Under the pieces are notes generated by a model, which saw nothing but the letters and a program-made list of their open reading frames with translations, ran no database searches and had not been told where the DNA came from. DNA of 64,000 bases from Prosopocoilus inquinatus (lineage: Eukaryota; Arthropoda; Insecta; Coleoptera; Lucanidae). The first letter of the stretch is position 1; every line of letters starts with the position of its first letter. This document shows, in pieces, positions 51,101 to 63,928 of the stretch. The translations under genes and the position numbers were made by a program. The stretch is taken from positions 43,246,001 through 43,310,000 of the forward strand of contig CM069873.1 of the NCBI GenBank assembly GCA_036172665.1, written 5' to 3'.

Positions 51101-53796
51101 GGATCGATTAGATACATCACAGGAACAACGCTAATGCGTGTTGTTTCGTTCAAAACTATTTCCAGCTTCTGCTGCGCCCGAAAATTTCGTATCTCACATC
51201 AGAGTTACTGGAGTCCATCCAAACGTCAAATAACATGATAGATGAGTAAGGATCGATTAGATACATCACAGGAACAACGCTAATACGTGTTGTTTCGTTC
51301 AAAACTATTTCCAGCTTCTGCTGCGTCCGAGAACATTGTATCTCACATCAGAGTTACTGGAGTTCATCCAAACGTCAAATAACATGATAGATGAGTAAGG
51401 ATCGATTAGATACATCACAGGAACAACGTTAATACGTGTTATTTCATTTAAAACTATTTCCAGCTTCAGCTGCCTCCGAGAACTTCGTATCTCACATAAA
51501 AGTTTCTGGAGTCCATCGAAACGCCAAATAACATGATAGATGAGTAAGGATCGATTAGATACATCACAGGAACAACGCTAATGCGTGTTGTTTAGTTTAA
51601 AACTATTTCCAGCTCCTGCTGCGTCCAAAAACTTCGTATATCACATCAGAGTTACTAGAGTCCATCGAAACGTCAAATAACATGATAGATGAGTAAGGAT
51701 CCATTAGATACATCACAGGAACAACGCTAATGCGTGTTGTTTCATTTAAAACTATTTCCAGCTTCTGCTGCGTCCGAAATCTTTGTACCTCACATCAGAG
51801 TTACTGGAGTCCATCCAAACGTCAAATAACATGATAGATGAGTAAGGATCGATTAGATATATCACAGGAACAACGCTAGTACGTGTTGTTTCATTTAAAA
51901 CTATTTCCAGCTTCAGCTGCGTCCGAGAACTTCGTATCTCACATCAAAGTTTCTGGAGTCCATCGAAACGCCAAATAACATGATAGATGAGTAAGGATCG
52001 ATTAGATACATCACAGGAACAACGCTAATGCGTGTTGTTTCGTTTAAAACTATTTCCAGCTTCTGCTGCGTCCGAAAATTTCGTATCTCACATTAGAGTT
52101 ACTGGAGTCCATCGAAACGTGAAATAACATAGTAGCTAAGTAAGGATCGATTAGATACATCACAGGAACAACGCTAATGCGTGTTGTTTCGTTTAAAAGT
52201 ACTTCCAGCTTCTGCTGCGTCCGAGAACTTTGTATCTCACATCAGAGTTACTGGAGTCCATTCAAACGTCAAATAACATGATAGATGAGTAAGGATCGAT
52301 TAAATACATCACAGGAACAACGCTAATGCGTGTAGTTTGGTTTAAAACTATCTCCAGCTTCTGCTGCGTCCGAAAACATTGTATCTCACATCAGAGTTAC
52401 TGGAGTCCATCCAAACGCCAAATAACATTATAGATGAGTAAATATCGATTAGATACATCACAGGAACAACGGTAATGCGTGTTGTTTCGTTTAAAACTAT
52501 TTCCAGCTTCTGCTGCGTCCGTAAACTTTGTATCTCACATCAGAGTTACTGTAGTCCATCCAAACGTCAAATAAAATGATAGATGAGTAAGGATCGATTA
52601 GATACATCACAGGAACAACGCTAATGCGTGTTGTTTCGTTTAAAACTATTTCCAGCTTCTGCTGCGTCCGAAAAATTTGTATCTCACATCAGAGTTATTG
52701 GAGTCCATCGAAACGTCAAATAACATAGTAGCTAAGTAAGGATCGATTAGATACATCACAGGAACAACGCTAATACGTGTTGTTTCGTTCAAAACTATTT
52801 CCAGCTTCTGCTGCGTCCGAAAACTTTGTATCTCACATCAGAGTTACTGGAGTCCATCGAAACGCCAAATAGCATGATAGATGAGTAAGGATCGATTAGA
52901 TACATCACAGGAACAACGCTAATGCGAGTTGTTTCGTTTAAAGCTATTTCCAGCTTCTGCTGCGTCCGAAAACGTCGTATCTCACATCAGAGTTACTGGA
53001 GTCCATCGAAACGTCAAATAACATGATAGATAAGTAAGGATCGATTAGATACATCACAGGAACAACGCTAATACGTGTTGTTTCGTTTAAAACTATTTCC
53101 AGCTTCTGCTGCGTCCGAAAATTTCGTATCTCACATCAGAGTTACTGGAGTCCATCGAAACGCCAAATAACATGATAGATGAGTAAGGATCGATTAGATA
53201 CATCACAGGAACAACGCTAATGCGTTTTGTTTCGTTTAAAACTATTTCCAGCTTCTGCTGCGTCCGAAAATTTCGTATTTCACATTAGAGTTACTGGAGT
53301 CCATCGAAACGTCAAATAACATGATAGATGAGTAAGGATCGATTAGATACATCACAGGAACAACGCTAATACGTGTTGTTTCATTTAAAACTATTTCCAG
53401 CTTCAGCTGCGTCCGAGAACTTCGTATCTCACATCAAAGTTACTGGAGTCCATCGAAACGCCAAATAACATGATAGATGAGTAAGGATCGATTAGATACA
53501 TCACAGGAACAACGCTGATGCGTGTTGTTTCGTTTAAAACTATTTCCAGCTTCTGCTGCGTCCGAAAATTTCGTATCTCACATTAGAGTTACTGGAGTCC
53601 ATCGAAACGTCAAATAACATGATAGATGAGTAAGGATCGATTAGATACATCACAGGAACAACGCTAATACGTGTTGTTTCATTTAAAACTATTTCCAGCT
53701 TCAGCTGCGTCCGAGAACTTCGTATCTCACATCAAAGTTACTGGAGTCCATCGAAACGCCAAATAACATGATAGATGAGTAAGGATCGATTAGATA
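48135..53796 (+). repeat. 38-monomer segment, copy 1 of a 10,132-bp-spaced pair
   Basis: 5,662 bases holding the cassette (48731), a set B domain and the AAAACGTCG monomer at 52903. It recurs at 58267-63928 with offset 10,132 (68 monomers). Differences seen: GCGTTTTG in the first monomer (GCGTGTTG there), CGTATTGC near 48754, TTCCAACTTC near 50716, GGAGTTCATCC near 51360, ACATTATAG near 52427 (ACATGATAG there) and GCGAGTTG near 52924. The end of the match is at about 53816. Confidence 0.89.
49625..52902. repeat. Set B monomer domain 4
   Basis: Set B monomers of both the 39.8-kb type (CTATCTCC, CACAGCAAC, GGATTCC, TTTCTAGC) and the 44-kb type (GCGCCCG, GAACATTG, GCCTCC, TTTAGTTT), then new types with AAAAGTACTTCC, GTGTAGTTTGG, GAGTAAATATCG, CGGTAATG, CCGTAAACTTTG with CTGTAGTCC, and GAAAAATTTG. 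Compared with 41 kb, two monomers (TACCTC and CTAGTACG) are fused into one near 50692, an in-register loss. Confidence 0.82.
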
Positions 53797-55435
53797 CATC
53801 ACAGGAACAACGCTAATGCGTGTTGTTTCGTTTAAAACTATTTCCAGCTTCTGCTGCGTCCGAAAATTTCGTATGTCACATCAGAGTTACTGGAGTCCAT
53901 CGAAACGTAAAATAACATGATCGATAAGTAAGGATCGATTAGATACATCACAGGAACAACGCTAATACGTGTTGTTTCGTTTAAAACTATTTCCAGCTTC
54001 TGCTGCGTCCGAAAATTTCGTATCTCACATCAGAGTTACTGGAGTCCATCGAAACGCCAAATAACATGATAGATGAGTAAGGATCGATTAGATACATCAC
54101 AGGAACAACGCTGATGCGTGTTGTTTCGTTTAAAACTATTTCCAGCTTCTGCTGCGTCCGAAAATTTCGTATCTCACATTAGAGTTACTGGAGTCCATCG
54201 AAACGTCAAATAACATGATAGATGAGTAAGGATCGATTAGATACATCACAGAAACAACGCTAATACGTGTTGTTTCATTTAAAACTATTTCCAGCTTCAG
54301 CTGCGTCCGAGAACTTCGTATCTCACATCAAAGTTACTGGAGTCCATCGAAACGCCAAATAACATGATAGATGAGTAAGGATCGATTAGATACATCACAG
54401 GAACAACGCTAATACGTGTTGCTTCGTTTAAAACTATTTCCAGCTCCTGCTGCGCCCAAAAACTTCGTATCTCACATCAGAGTTACTAGAGTCCATCGAA
54501 ACGTCAAATAACATGATCGATAAGTAAGGATCGATTAGATACATCACAGGAACAACGCTAATGCGTGTTGTTTCGTTTAAAACTATTTCCAGCTTCTGCT
54601 GCGTCCGAGAACTTCGTATCTCACATCAGAGTTACTAGAGTCCATCGAAACGTCAAATATCATGATAGATGAGTAAGGATCGATTAGATACATCACAGGA
54701 ACAACGCTAATGCGTGTTGTTTCGTTTAAATCTATTTCCAGCTTCTGCTGCGTCCGAAAATTTCGTATGTCACATCAGAGTTACTGGAGTCCATCGAAAC
54801 GTCAAATATCATGATAGATGAGTAAGGATCGATTAGATACATCACAGGAACAACGCTAATGCGTGTTGTTTCGTTTAAAACTATTTCCAGCTTCTGCTGC
54901 GTCCGAAAATTTCGTATGTCACATCAGAGTTACTGGAGTCCATCGAAACGCCAAATAACATGATAGATGAGTAAGGATAGATTAGATACATCACAGGAAT
55001 AACGCTAATGCGTGTTGTTTCGTTTAAAACTATTTCCAGCTTCTGCTGCGTCCGAAAATTTCGTATCTCACATTAGAGTTACTGGAGTCCATCGAAACGT
55101 CAAATAACATGATAGATGAGTAAGGATCGATTAGATACATCACAGGAACAACGCTAATGCGTGTTGTTTCGTTTAAAACTATTTCCAGCTTCTGCTGCGT
55201 CCGAAAATTTCGTATCTCACATTAGAGTTACTGGAGTCCATCGAAACGTCAAATAACATAGTAGCTAAGTAAGGATCGATTAGATACATCACAGGAACAA
55301 CGCTAATACGTGTTGTTTCGTTCAAAACTATTTCCAGCTTCTGCTGCGTCCGAAAACTTTGTATTTCACATCAGAGTTACTGGAGTCCATCGAAACGCCA
55401 AATAACATGATAGATGAGTAAGGATCGATTAGATA
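51860..55435 (+). repeat. 24-monomer segment, copy 1 of a 4,470-bp-spaced pair
   Basis: Recurs at 56330-59905 at an offset of exactly 4,470 (30 monomers), for example ACATTATAGATGAGTAAATATCG at 52426 and 56896. Differences seen: CTAGTACG at the start (CTAATACG there), GCGAGTTG near 52924 (GCGTGTTG there), CACAGAAAC near 54247 and GGAATAACG near 54995. The match ends near 55481, where TTTCC is opposed to TCTCC. Confidence 0.89.
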
Positions 55436-55882
55436 CATCACAGGAACAACGCTAATGCGTGTTGTTTCGTTTAAAACTATTTCCAGCTTCTGCTGCGTCC
55501 GTAAACTTTGTATCTCACATCAGAGTTACTGTAGTCCATCCAAACGTCAAATAAAATGATAGATGAGTAAGGATCGATTAGATACATCACAGGAACAACG
55601 CTAATGCGTGTTGTTTCGTTTAAAACTATTTCCAGCTTCTGCTGCGTCCGAAAAATTTGTATCTCACATCAGAGTTATTGGAGTCCATCGAAACGTCAAA
55701 TAACATAGTAGCTAAGTAAGGATCGATTAGATACATCACAGGAACAACGCTAATTCGTGTTGTTTCGTTCAAAACTATTTCCAGCTTCTGCTGCGTCCGA
55801 AAACTTTGTATCTCACATCAGAGTTACTGGAGTCCATCGAAACGCCAAATAGCATGATAGATGAGTAAGGATCGATTAGATA
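55287..55882. repeat. Set B monomer domain 5
   Basis: Four monomers with GTTCAAAAC / AACTTTG, CCGTAAACTTTG, GAAAAATTTG with GTAGCTAAG, and a second GTTCAAAAC type, embedded in set A sequence. Confidence 0.75.
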
Positions 55883-56329
55883 CATCACAGGAACAACGCT
55901 AATGCGTGTTGTTTCGTTTAAAGCTATTTCCAGCTTCTGCTGCGTCCGAAAACGTCGTATCTCACATCAGAGTTACTGGAGTCCATCGAAACGTCAAATA
56001 ACATGATAGATAAGTAAGGATCGATTAGATACATCACAGGAACAACGCTAATACGTGTTGTTTCGTTTAAAACTATTTCCAGCTTCTGCTGCGTCCGAAA
56101 ATTTCGTATCTCACATCAGAGTTACTGGAGTCCATCGAAACGCCAAATAACATGATAGATGAGTAAGGATCGATTAGATACATCACAGGAACAACGCTAA
56201 TGCGTTTTGTTTCGTTTAAAACTATTTCCAGCTTCTGCTGCGTCCGAAAATTTCGTATTTCACATTAGAGTTACTGGAGTCCATCGAAACGTCAAATAAC
56301 ATGATAGATGAGTAAGGATCGATTAGATA
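55436..56329 (+). repeat. Six-monomer segment repeated at 20- and 10-monomer offsets
   Basis: Matches 52456-53349 (offset 2,980) and 56926-57819 (offset 1,490): the CCGTAAACTTTG, GAAAAATTTG, GTTCAAAAC, AAAACGTCG, TACG and GCGTTTTG monomers in order. Differences: CGCTAATG at the start (CGGTAATG in both partners) and CTAATTCG near 55753. It joins the end of one 24-monomer segment to the start of the next. Confidence 0.86.
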
Positions 56330-57372
56330 CATCACAGGAACAACGCTAATACGTGTTGTTTCATTTAAAACTATTTCCAGCTTCAGCTGCGTCCGAGAAC
56401 TTCGTATCTCACATCAAAGTTTCTGGAGTCCATCGAAACGCCAAATAACATGATAGATGAGTAAGGATCGATTAGATACATCACAGGAACAACGCTAATG
56501 CGTGTTGTTTCGTTTAAAACTATTTCCAGCTTCTGCTGCGTCCGAAAATTTCGTATCTCACATTAGAGTTACTGGAGTCCATCGAAACGTGAAATAACAT
56601 AGTAGCTAAGTAAGGATCGATTAGATACATCACAGGAACAACGCTAATGCGTGTTGTTTCGTTTAAAAGTACTTCCAGCTTCTGCTGCGTCCGAGAACTT
56701 TGTATCTCACATCAGAGTTACTGGAGTCCATTCAAACGTCAAATAACATGATAGATGAGTAAGGATCGATTAAATACATCACAGGAACAACGCTAATGCG
56801 TGTAGTTTGGTTTAAAACTATCTCCAGCTTCTGCTGCGTCCGAAAACATTGTATCTCACATCAGAGTTACTGGAGTCCATCCAAACGCCAAATAACATTA
56901 TAGATGAGTAAATATCGATTAGATACATCACAGGAACAACGGTAATGCGTGTTGTTTCGTTTAAAACTATTTCCAGCTTCTGCTGCGTCCGTAAACTTTG
57001 TATCTCACATCAGAGTTACTGTAGTCCATCCAAACGTCAAATAAAATGATAGATGAGTAAGGATCGATTAGATACATCACAGGAACAACGCTAATGCGTG
57101 TTGTTTCGTTTAAAACTATTTCCAGCTTCTGCTGCGTCCGAAAAATTTGTATCTCACATCAGAGTTATTGGAGTCCATCGAAACGTCAAATAACATAGTA
57201 GCTAAGTAAGGATCGATTAGATACATCACAGGAACAACGCTAATACGTGTTGTTTCGTTCAAAACTATTTCCAGCTTCTGCTGCGTCCGAAAACTTTGTA
57301 TCTCACATCAGAGTTACTGGAGTCCATCGAAACGCCAAATAGCATGATAGATGAGTAAGGATCGATTAGATA
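56330..57372. repeat. Set B monomer domain 6
   Basis: Seven set B monomers, from the GTTTCTGG type through AAAAGTACTTCC, GTGTAGTTTGG, CGGTAATG and GAAAAATTTG to GTTCAAAAC. It ends at the AAAACGTCG monomer starting at 57373. Confidence 0.78.
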
Positions 57373-59905
57373 CATCACAGGAACAACGCTAATGCGTGTT
57401 GTTTCGTTTAAAGCTATTTCCAGCTTCTGCTGCGTCCGAAAACGTCGTATCTCACATCAGAGTTACTGGAGTCCATCGAAACGTCAAATAACATGATAGA
57501 TAAGTAAGGATCGATTAGATACATCACAGGAACAACGCTAATACGTGTTGTTTCGTTTAAAACTATTTCCAGCTTCTGCTGCGTCCGAAAATTTCGTATC
57601 TCACATCAGAGTTACTGGAGTCCATCGAAACGCCAAATAACATGATAGATGAGTAAGGATCGATTAGATACATCACAGGAACAACGCTAATGCGTTTTGT
57701 TTCGTTTAAAACTATTTCCAGCTTCTGCTGCGTCCGAAAATTTCGTATTTCACATTAGAGTTACTGGAGTCCATCGAAACGTCAAATAACATGATAGATG
57801 AGTAAGGATCGATTAGATACATCACAGGAACAACGCTAATACGTGTTGTTTCATTTAAAACTATTTCCAGCTTCAGCTGCGTCCGAGAACTTCGTATCTC
57901 ACATCAAAGTTACTGGAGTCCATCGAAACGCCAAATAACATGATAGATGAGTAAGGATCGATTAGATACATCACAGGAACAACGCTGATGCGTGTTGTTT
58001 CGTTTAAAACTATTTCCAGCTTCTGCTGCGTCCGAAAATTTCGTATCTCACATTAGAGTTACTGGAGTCCATCGAAACGTCAAATAACATGATAGATGAG
58101 TAAGGATCGATTAGATACATCACAGGAACAACGCTAATACGTGTTGTTTCATTTAAAACTATTTCCAGCTTCAGCTGCGTCCGAGAACTTCGTATCTCAC
58201 ATCAAAGTTACTGGAGTCCATCGAAACGCCAAATAACATGATAGATGAGTAAGGATCGATTAGATACATCACAGGAACAACGCTAATGCGTGTTGTTTCG
58301 TTTAAAACTATTTCCAGCTTCTGCTGCGTCCGAAAATTTCGTATGTCACATCAGAGTTACTGGAGTCCATCGAAACGTAAAATAACATGATCGATAAGTA
58401 AGGATCGATTAGATACATCACAGGAACAACGCTAATACGTGTTGTTTCGTTTAAAACTATTTCCAGCTTCTGCTGCGTCCGAAAATTTCGTATCTCACAT
58501 CAGAGTTACTGGAGTCCATCGAAACGCCAAATAACATGATAGATGAGTAAGGATCGATTAGATACATCACAGGAACAACGCTGATGCGTGTTGTTTCGTT
58601 TAAAACTATTTCCAGCTTCTGCTGCGTCCGAAAATTTCGTATCTCACATTAGAGTTACTGGAGTCCATCGAAACGTCAAATAACATGATAGATGAGTAAG
58701 GATCGATTAGATACATCACAGGAACAACGCTAATACGTGTTGTTTCATTTAAAACTATTTCCAGCTTCAGCTGCGTCCGAGAACTTCGTATCTCACATCA
58801 AAGTTACTGGAGTCCATCGAAACGCCAAATAACATGATAGATGAGTAAGGATCGATTAGATACATCACAGGAACAACGCTAATACGTGTTGCTTCGTTTA
58901 AAACTATTTCCAGCTCCTGCTGCGCCCAAAAACTTCGTATCTCACATCAGAGTTACTAGAGTCCATCGAAACGTCAAATAACATGATCGATAAGTAAGGA
59001 TCGATTAGATACATCACAGGAACAACGCTAATGCGTGTTGTTTCGTTTAAAACTATTTCCAGCTTCTGCTGCGTCCGAGAACTTCGTATCTCACATCAGA
59101 GTTACTAGAGTCCATCGAAACGTCAAATATCATGATAGATGAGTAAGGATCGATTAGATACATCACAGGAACAACGCTAATGCGTGTTGTTTCGTTTAAA
59201 TCTATTTCCAGCTTCTGCTGCGTCCGAAAATTTCGTATGTCACATCAGAGTTACTGGAGTCCATCGAAACGTCAAATATCATGATAGATGAGTAAGGATC
59301 GATTAGATACATCACAGGAACAACGCTAATGCGTGTTGTTTCGTTTAAAACTATTTCCAGCTTCTGCTGCGTCCGAAAATTTCGTATGTCACATCAGAGT
59401 TACTGGAGTCCATCGAAACGCCAAATAACATGATAGATGAGTAAGGATAGATTAGATACATCACAGGAACAACGCTAATGCGTGTTGTTTCGTTTAAAAC
59501 TATTTCCAGCTTCTGCTGCGTCCGAAAATTTCGTATCTCACATTAGAGTTACTGGAGTCCATCGAAACGTCAAATAACATGATAGATGAGTAAGGATCGA
59601 TTAGATACATCACAGGAACAACGCTAATGCGTGTTGTTTCGTTTAAAACTATTTCCAGCTTCTGCTGCGTCCGAAAATTTCGTATCTCACATTAGAGTTA
59701 CTGGAGTCCATCGAAACGTCAAATAACATAGTAGCTAAGTAAGGATCGATTAGATACATCACAGGAACAACGCTAATACGTGTTGTTTCGTTCAAAACTA
59801 TTTCCAGCTTCTGCTGCGTCCGAAAACTTTGTATTTCACATCAGAGTTACTGGAGTCCATCGAAACGCCAAATAACATGATAAATGAGTAAGGATCGATT
59901 AGATA
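56330..59905 (+). repeat. 24-monomer segment, copy 2 of a 4,470-bp-spaced pair
   Basis: Copy of 51860-55435. Its last part overlaps the 38-monomer copy at 58267-63928, so the right-hand 12 kb was built by at least two overlapping exchange events. Confidence 0.89.
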
Positions 59906-62900
59906 CATCACAGGAACAACGCTAATGCGTGTTGTTTCGTTTAAAACTATCTCCAGCTTCTGCTGCGTCCGAAAACTTTGTATCTCACATCAGAGTTACT
60001 GGAGTCCATCCAAACGTCAAATAACATGATAGATGAGTAAGGATCGATTAGATACATCACAGCAACAACGCTAATACGTGTTGTTTCGTTCAAAACTATT
60101 TCCAGCTTCTGCTGCGTCCGAGAACTTTGTATCTCACATCAGAGTTACTGGAGTCCATCCAAACGTAAAATAGCATGATAGATGAGTAAGGATCGATTAG
60201 ATACATCACAGGAACAACGCTAATGCGTGTTGTTTCGTTTAAAACTATTTCCAGCTTCTGCTGCGTCCGAAAATTTCGTATCTCACATTAGAGTTACTGG
60301 ATTCCATCGAAACGTGAAATAGCATAGTAGCTAAGTAAGGATCGATTAGATACATCACAGGAACAACGCTAATGCGTGTTGTTTCGTTTAAAAGTATTTC
60401 CAGCTTCTGCTGCGTCCGAGAACTTTGTATCTCACATCAGAGTTACTGGAGTCCATTCAAACGTCAAATAACATGATAGATGAGTAAGGATCGATTAAAT
60501 ACATCACAGGAACAACGCTAATGCGTGTTGTTTCGTTTAAAACTATTTCTAGCTTCAGCTGCGTCCGAGAACTTTGTGTCTCACATCAGAGTTACTGGAG
60601 CCCATCGAAACGCCAAATAACATGATAGATGAGTAAGGATCGATTAGATACATCACAGGAACAACGCTAATACGTGTTGTTTCGTTTAAAACTATTTCCA
60701 GCTCCTGCTGCGTCCAAAAACTTCGTATATCACATCAGAGTTACTAGAGTCCATCGAAACGTCAAATAACATGATAGATGAGTAAGGATCCATTAGATAC
60801 ATCACAGGAACAACGCTAATGCGTGTTGTTTCATTTAAAACTATTTCCAGCTTCAGCTGCGTCCGAGAACTTCGTATCTCACATCAAAGTTTCTGGAGTC
60901 CATCGAAACGCCAAATAACATGATAGATGAGTAAGGATCGATTAGATACATCACAGGAACAACGCTAATGCGTGTTGTTTCGTTTAAAACTATTTCCAGC
61001 TTCTGCTGCGTCCGAAAATTTCGTATCTCACATTAGAGTTACTGGAGTCCATCGAAACGTGAAATAACATAGTAGCTAAGTAAGGATCGATTAGATACAT
61101 CACAGGAACAACGCTAATACGTGTTGTTTCGTTCAAAACTATTTCCAGCTTCTGCTGCGTCCGAGAACTTTGTATCTCACATTAGAGTTACTGGAGTCCA
61201 TCGAAACGTCAAATAACATGATAGATGAGTAAGGATCGATTAGATACATCACAGGAACAACGCTAATGCGTGTTGTTTCGTTCAAAACTATTTCCAGCTT
61301 CTGCTGCGCCCGAAAATTTCGTATCTCACATCAGAGTTACTGGAGTCCATCCAAACGTCAAATAACATGATAGATGAGTAAGGATCGATTAGATACATCA
61401 CAGGAACAACGCTAATACGTGTTGTTTCGTTCAAAACTATTTCCAGCTTCTGCTGCGTCCGAGAACATTGTATCTCACATCAGAGTTACTGGAGTCCATC
61501 CAAACGTCAAATAACATGATAGATGAGTAAGGATCGATTAGATACATCACAGGAACAACGTTAATACGTGTTATTTCATTTAAAACTATTTCCAGCTTCA
61601 GCTGCCTCCGAGAACTTCGTATCTCACATAAAAGTTTCTGGAGTCCATCGAAACGCCAAATAACATGATAGATGAGTAAGGATCGATTAGATACATCACA
61701 GGAACAACGCTAATGCGTGTTGTTTAGTTTAAAACTATTTCCAGCTCCTGCTGCGTCCAAAAACTTCGTATATCACATCAGAGTTACTAGAGTCCATCGA
61801 AACGTCAAATAACATGATAGATGAGTAAGGATCCATTAGATACATCACAGGAACAACGCTAATGCGTGTTGTTTCATTTAAAACTATTTCCAGCTTCTGC
61901 TGCGTCCGAAATCTTTGTACCTCACATCAGAGTTACTGGAGTCCATCCAAACGTCAAATAACATGATAGATGAGTAAGGATCGATTAGATATATCACAGG
62001 AACAACGCTAGTACGTGTTGTTTCATTTAAAACTATTTCCAGCTTCAGCTGCGTCCGAGAACTTCGTATCTCACATCAAAGTTTCTGGAGTCCATCGAAA
62101 CGCCAAATAACATGATAGATGAGTAAGGATCGATTAGATACATCACAGGAACAACGCTAATGCGTGTTGTTTCGTTTAAAACTATTTCCAGCTTCTGCTG
62201 CGTCCGAAAATTTCGTATCTCACATTAGAGTTACTGGAGTCCATCGAAACGTGAAATAACATAGTAGCTAAGTAAGGATCGATTAGATACATCACAGGAA
62301 CAACGCTAATGCGTGTTGTTTCGTTTAAAAGTACTTCCAGCTTCTGCTGCGTCCGAGAACTTTGTATCTCACATCAGAGTTACTGGAGTCCATTCAAACG
62401 TCAAATAACATGATAGATGAGTAAGGATCGATTAAATACATCACAGGAACAACGCTAATGCGTGTAGTTTGGTTTAAAACTATCTCCAGCTTCTGCTGCG
62501 TCCGAAAACATTGTATCTCACATCAGAGTTACTGGAGTCCATCCAAACGCCAAATAACATGATAGATGAGTAAATATCGATTAGATACATCACAGGAACA
62601 ACGGTAATGCGTGTTGTTTCGTTTAAAACTATTTCCAGCTTCTGCTGCGTCCGTAAACTTTGTATCTCACATCAGAGTTACTGTAGTCCATCCAAACGTC
62701 AAATAAAATGATAGATGAGTAAGGATCGATTAGATACATCACAGGAACAACGCTAATGCGTGTTGTTTCGTTTAAAACTATTTCCAGCTTCTGCTGCGTC
62801 CGAAAAATTTGTATCTCACATCAGAGTTATTGGAGTCCATCGAAACGTCAAATAACATAGTAGCTAAGTAAGGATCGATTAGATACATCACAGGAACAAC

Positions 62901-63928
62901 GCTAATACGTGTTGTTTCGTTCAAAACTATTTCCAGCTTCTGCTGCGTCCGAAAACTTTGTATCTCACATCAGAGTTACTGGAGTCCATCGAAACGCCAA
63001 ATAGCATGATAGATGAGTAAGGATCGATTAGATACATCACAGGAACAACGCTAATGCGTGTTGTTTCGTTTAAAGCTATTTCCAGCTTCTGCTGCGTCCG
63101 AAAACGTCGTATCTCACATCAGAGTTACTGGAGTCCATCGAAACGTCAAATAACATGATAGATAAGTAAGGATCGATTAGATACATCACAGGAACAACGC
63201 TAATACGTGTTGTTTCGTTTAAAACTATTTCCAGCTTCTGCTGCGTCCGAAAATTTCGTATCTCACATCAGAGTTACTGGAGTCCATCGAAACGCCAAAT
63301 AACATGATAGATGAGTAAGGATCGATTAGATACATCACAGGAACAACGCTAATGCGTTTTGTTTCGTTTAAAACTATTTCCAGCTTCTGCTGCGTCCGAA
63401 AATTTCGTATTTCACATTAGAGTTACTGGAGTCCATCGAAACGTCAAATAACATGATAGATGAGTAAGGATCGATTAGATACATCACAGGAACAACGCTA
63501 ATACGTGTTGTTTCATTTAAAACTATTTCCAGCTTCAGCTGCGTCCGAGAACTTCGTATCTCACATCAAAGTTACTGGAGTCCATCGAAACGCCAAATAA
63601 CATGATAGATGAGTAAGGATCGATTAGATACATCACAGGAACAACGCTGATGCGTGTTGTTTCGTTTAAAACTATTTCCAGCTTCTGCTGCGTCCGAAAA
63701 TTTCGTATCTCACATTAGAGTTACTGGAGTCCATCGAAACGTCAAATAACATGATAGATGAGTAAGGATCGATTAGATACATCACAGGAACAACGCTAAT
63801 ACGTGTTGTTTCATTTAAAACTATTTCCAGCTTCAGCTGCGTCCGAGAACTTCGTATCTCACATCAAAGTTACTGGAGTCCATCGAAACGCCAAATAACA
63901 TGATAGATGAGTAAGGATCGATTAGATA
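58267..63928 (+). repeat. 38-monomer segment, copy 2 of a 10,132-bp-spaced pair
   Basis: Copy of 48135-53796. A private change is TGATAAATGAG near 59879, and GTATTTCAC near 59833 is shared with about 55363 instead of with its partner at 49701, a sign of conversion or mosaic origin. After 63929 the array goes straight into the cassette, skipping four monomers that lie between the equivalent points near 58267 and 58863. Confidence 0.89.
59757..63034. repeat. Set B monomer domain 7
   Basis: Copy of the 49625-52902 domain carried by the 38-monomer segment, including the GGATTCC, TTTCTAGC, TTTAGTTT and GTAGTTTGG types. One distinguishing base is GATAG at 62561-62565, where its partners have TATAG. 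Confidence 0.8.
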
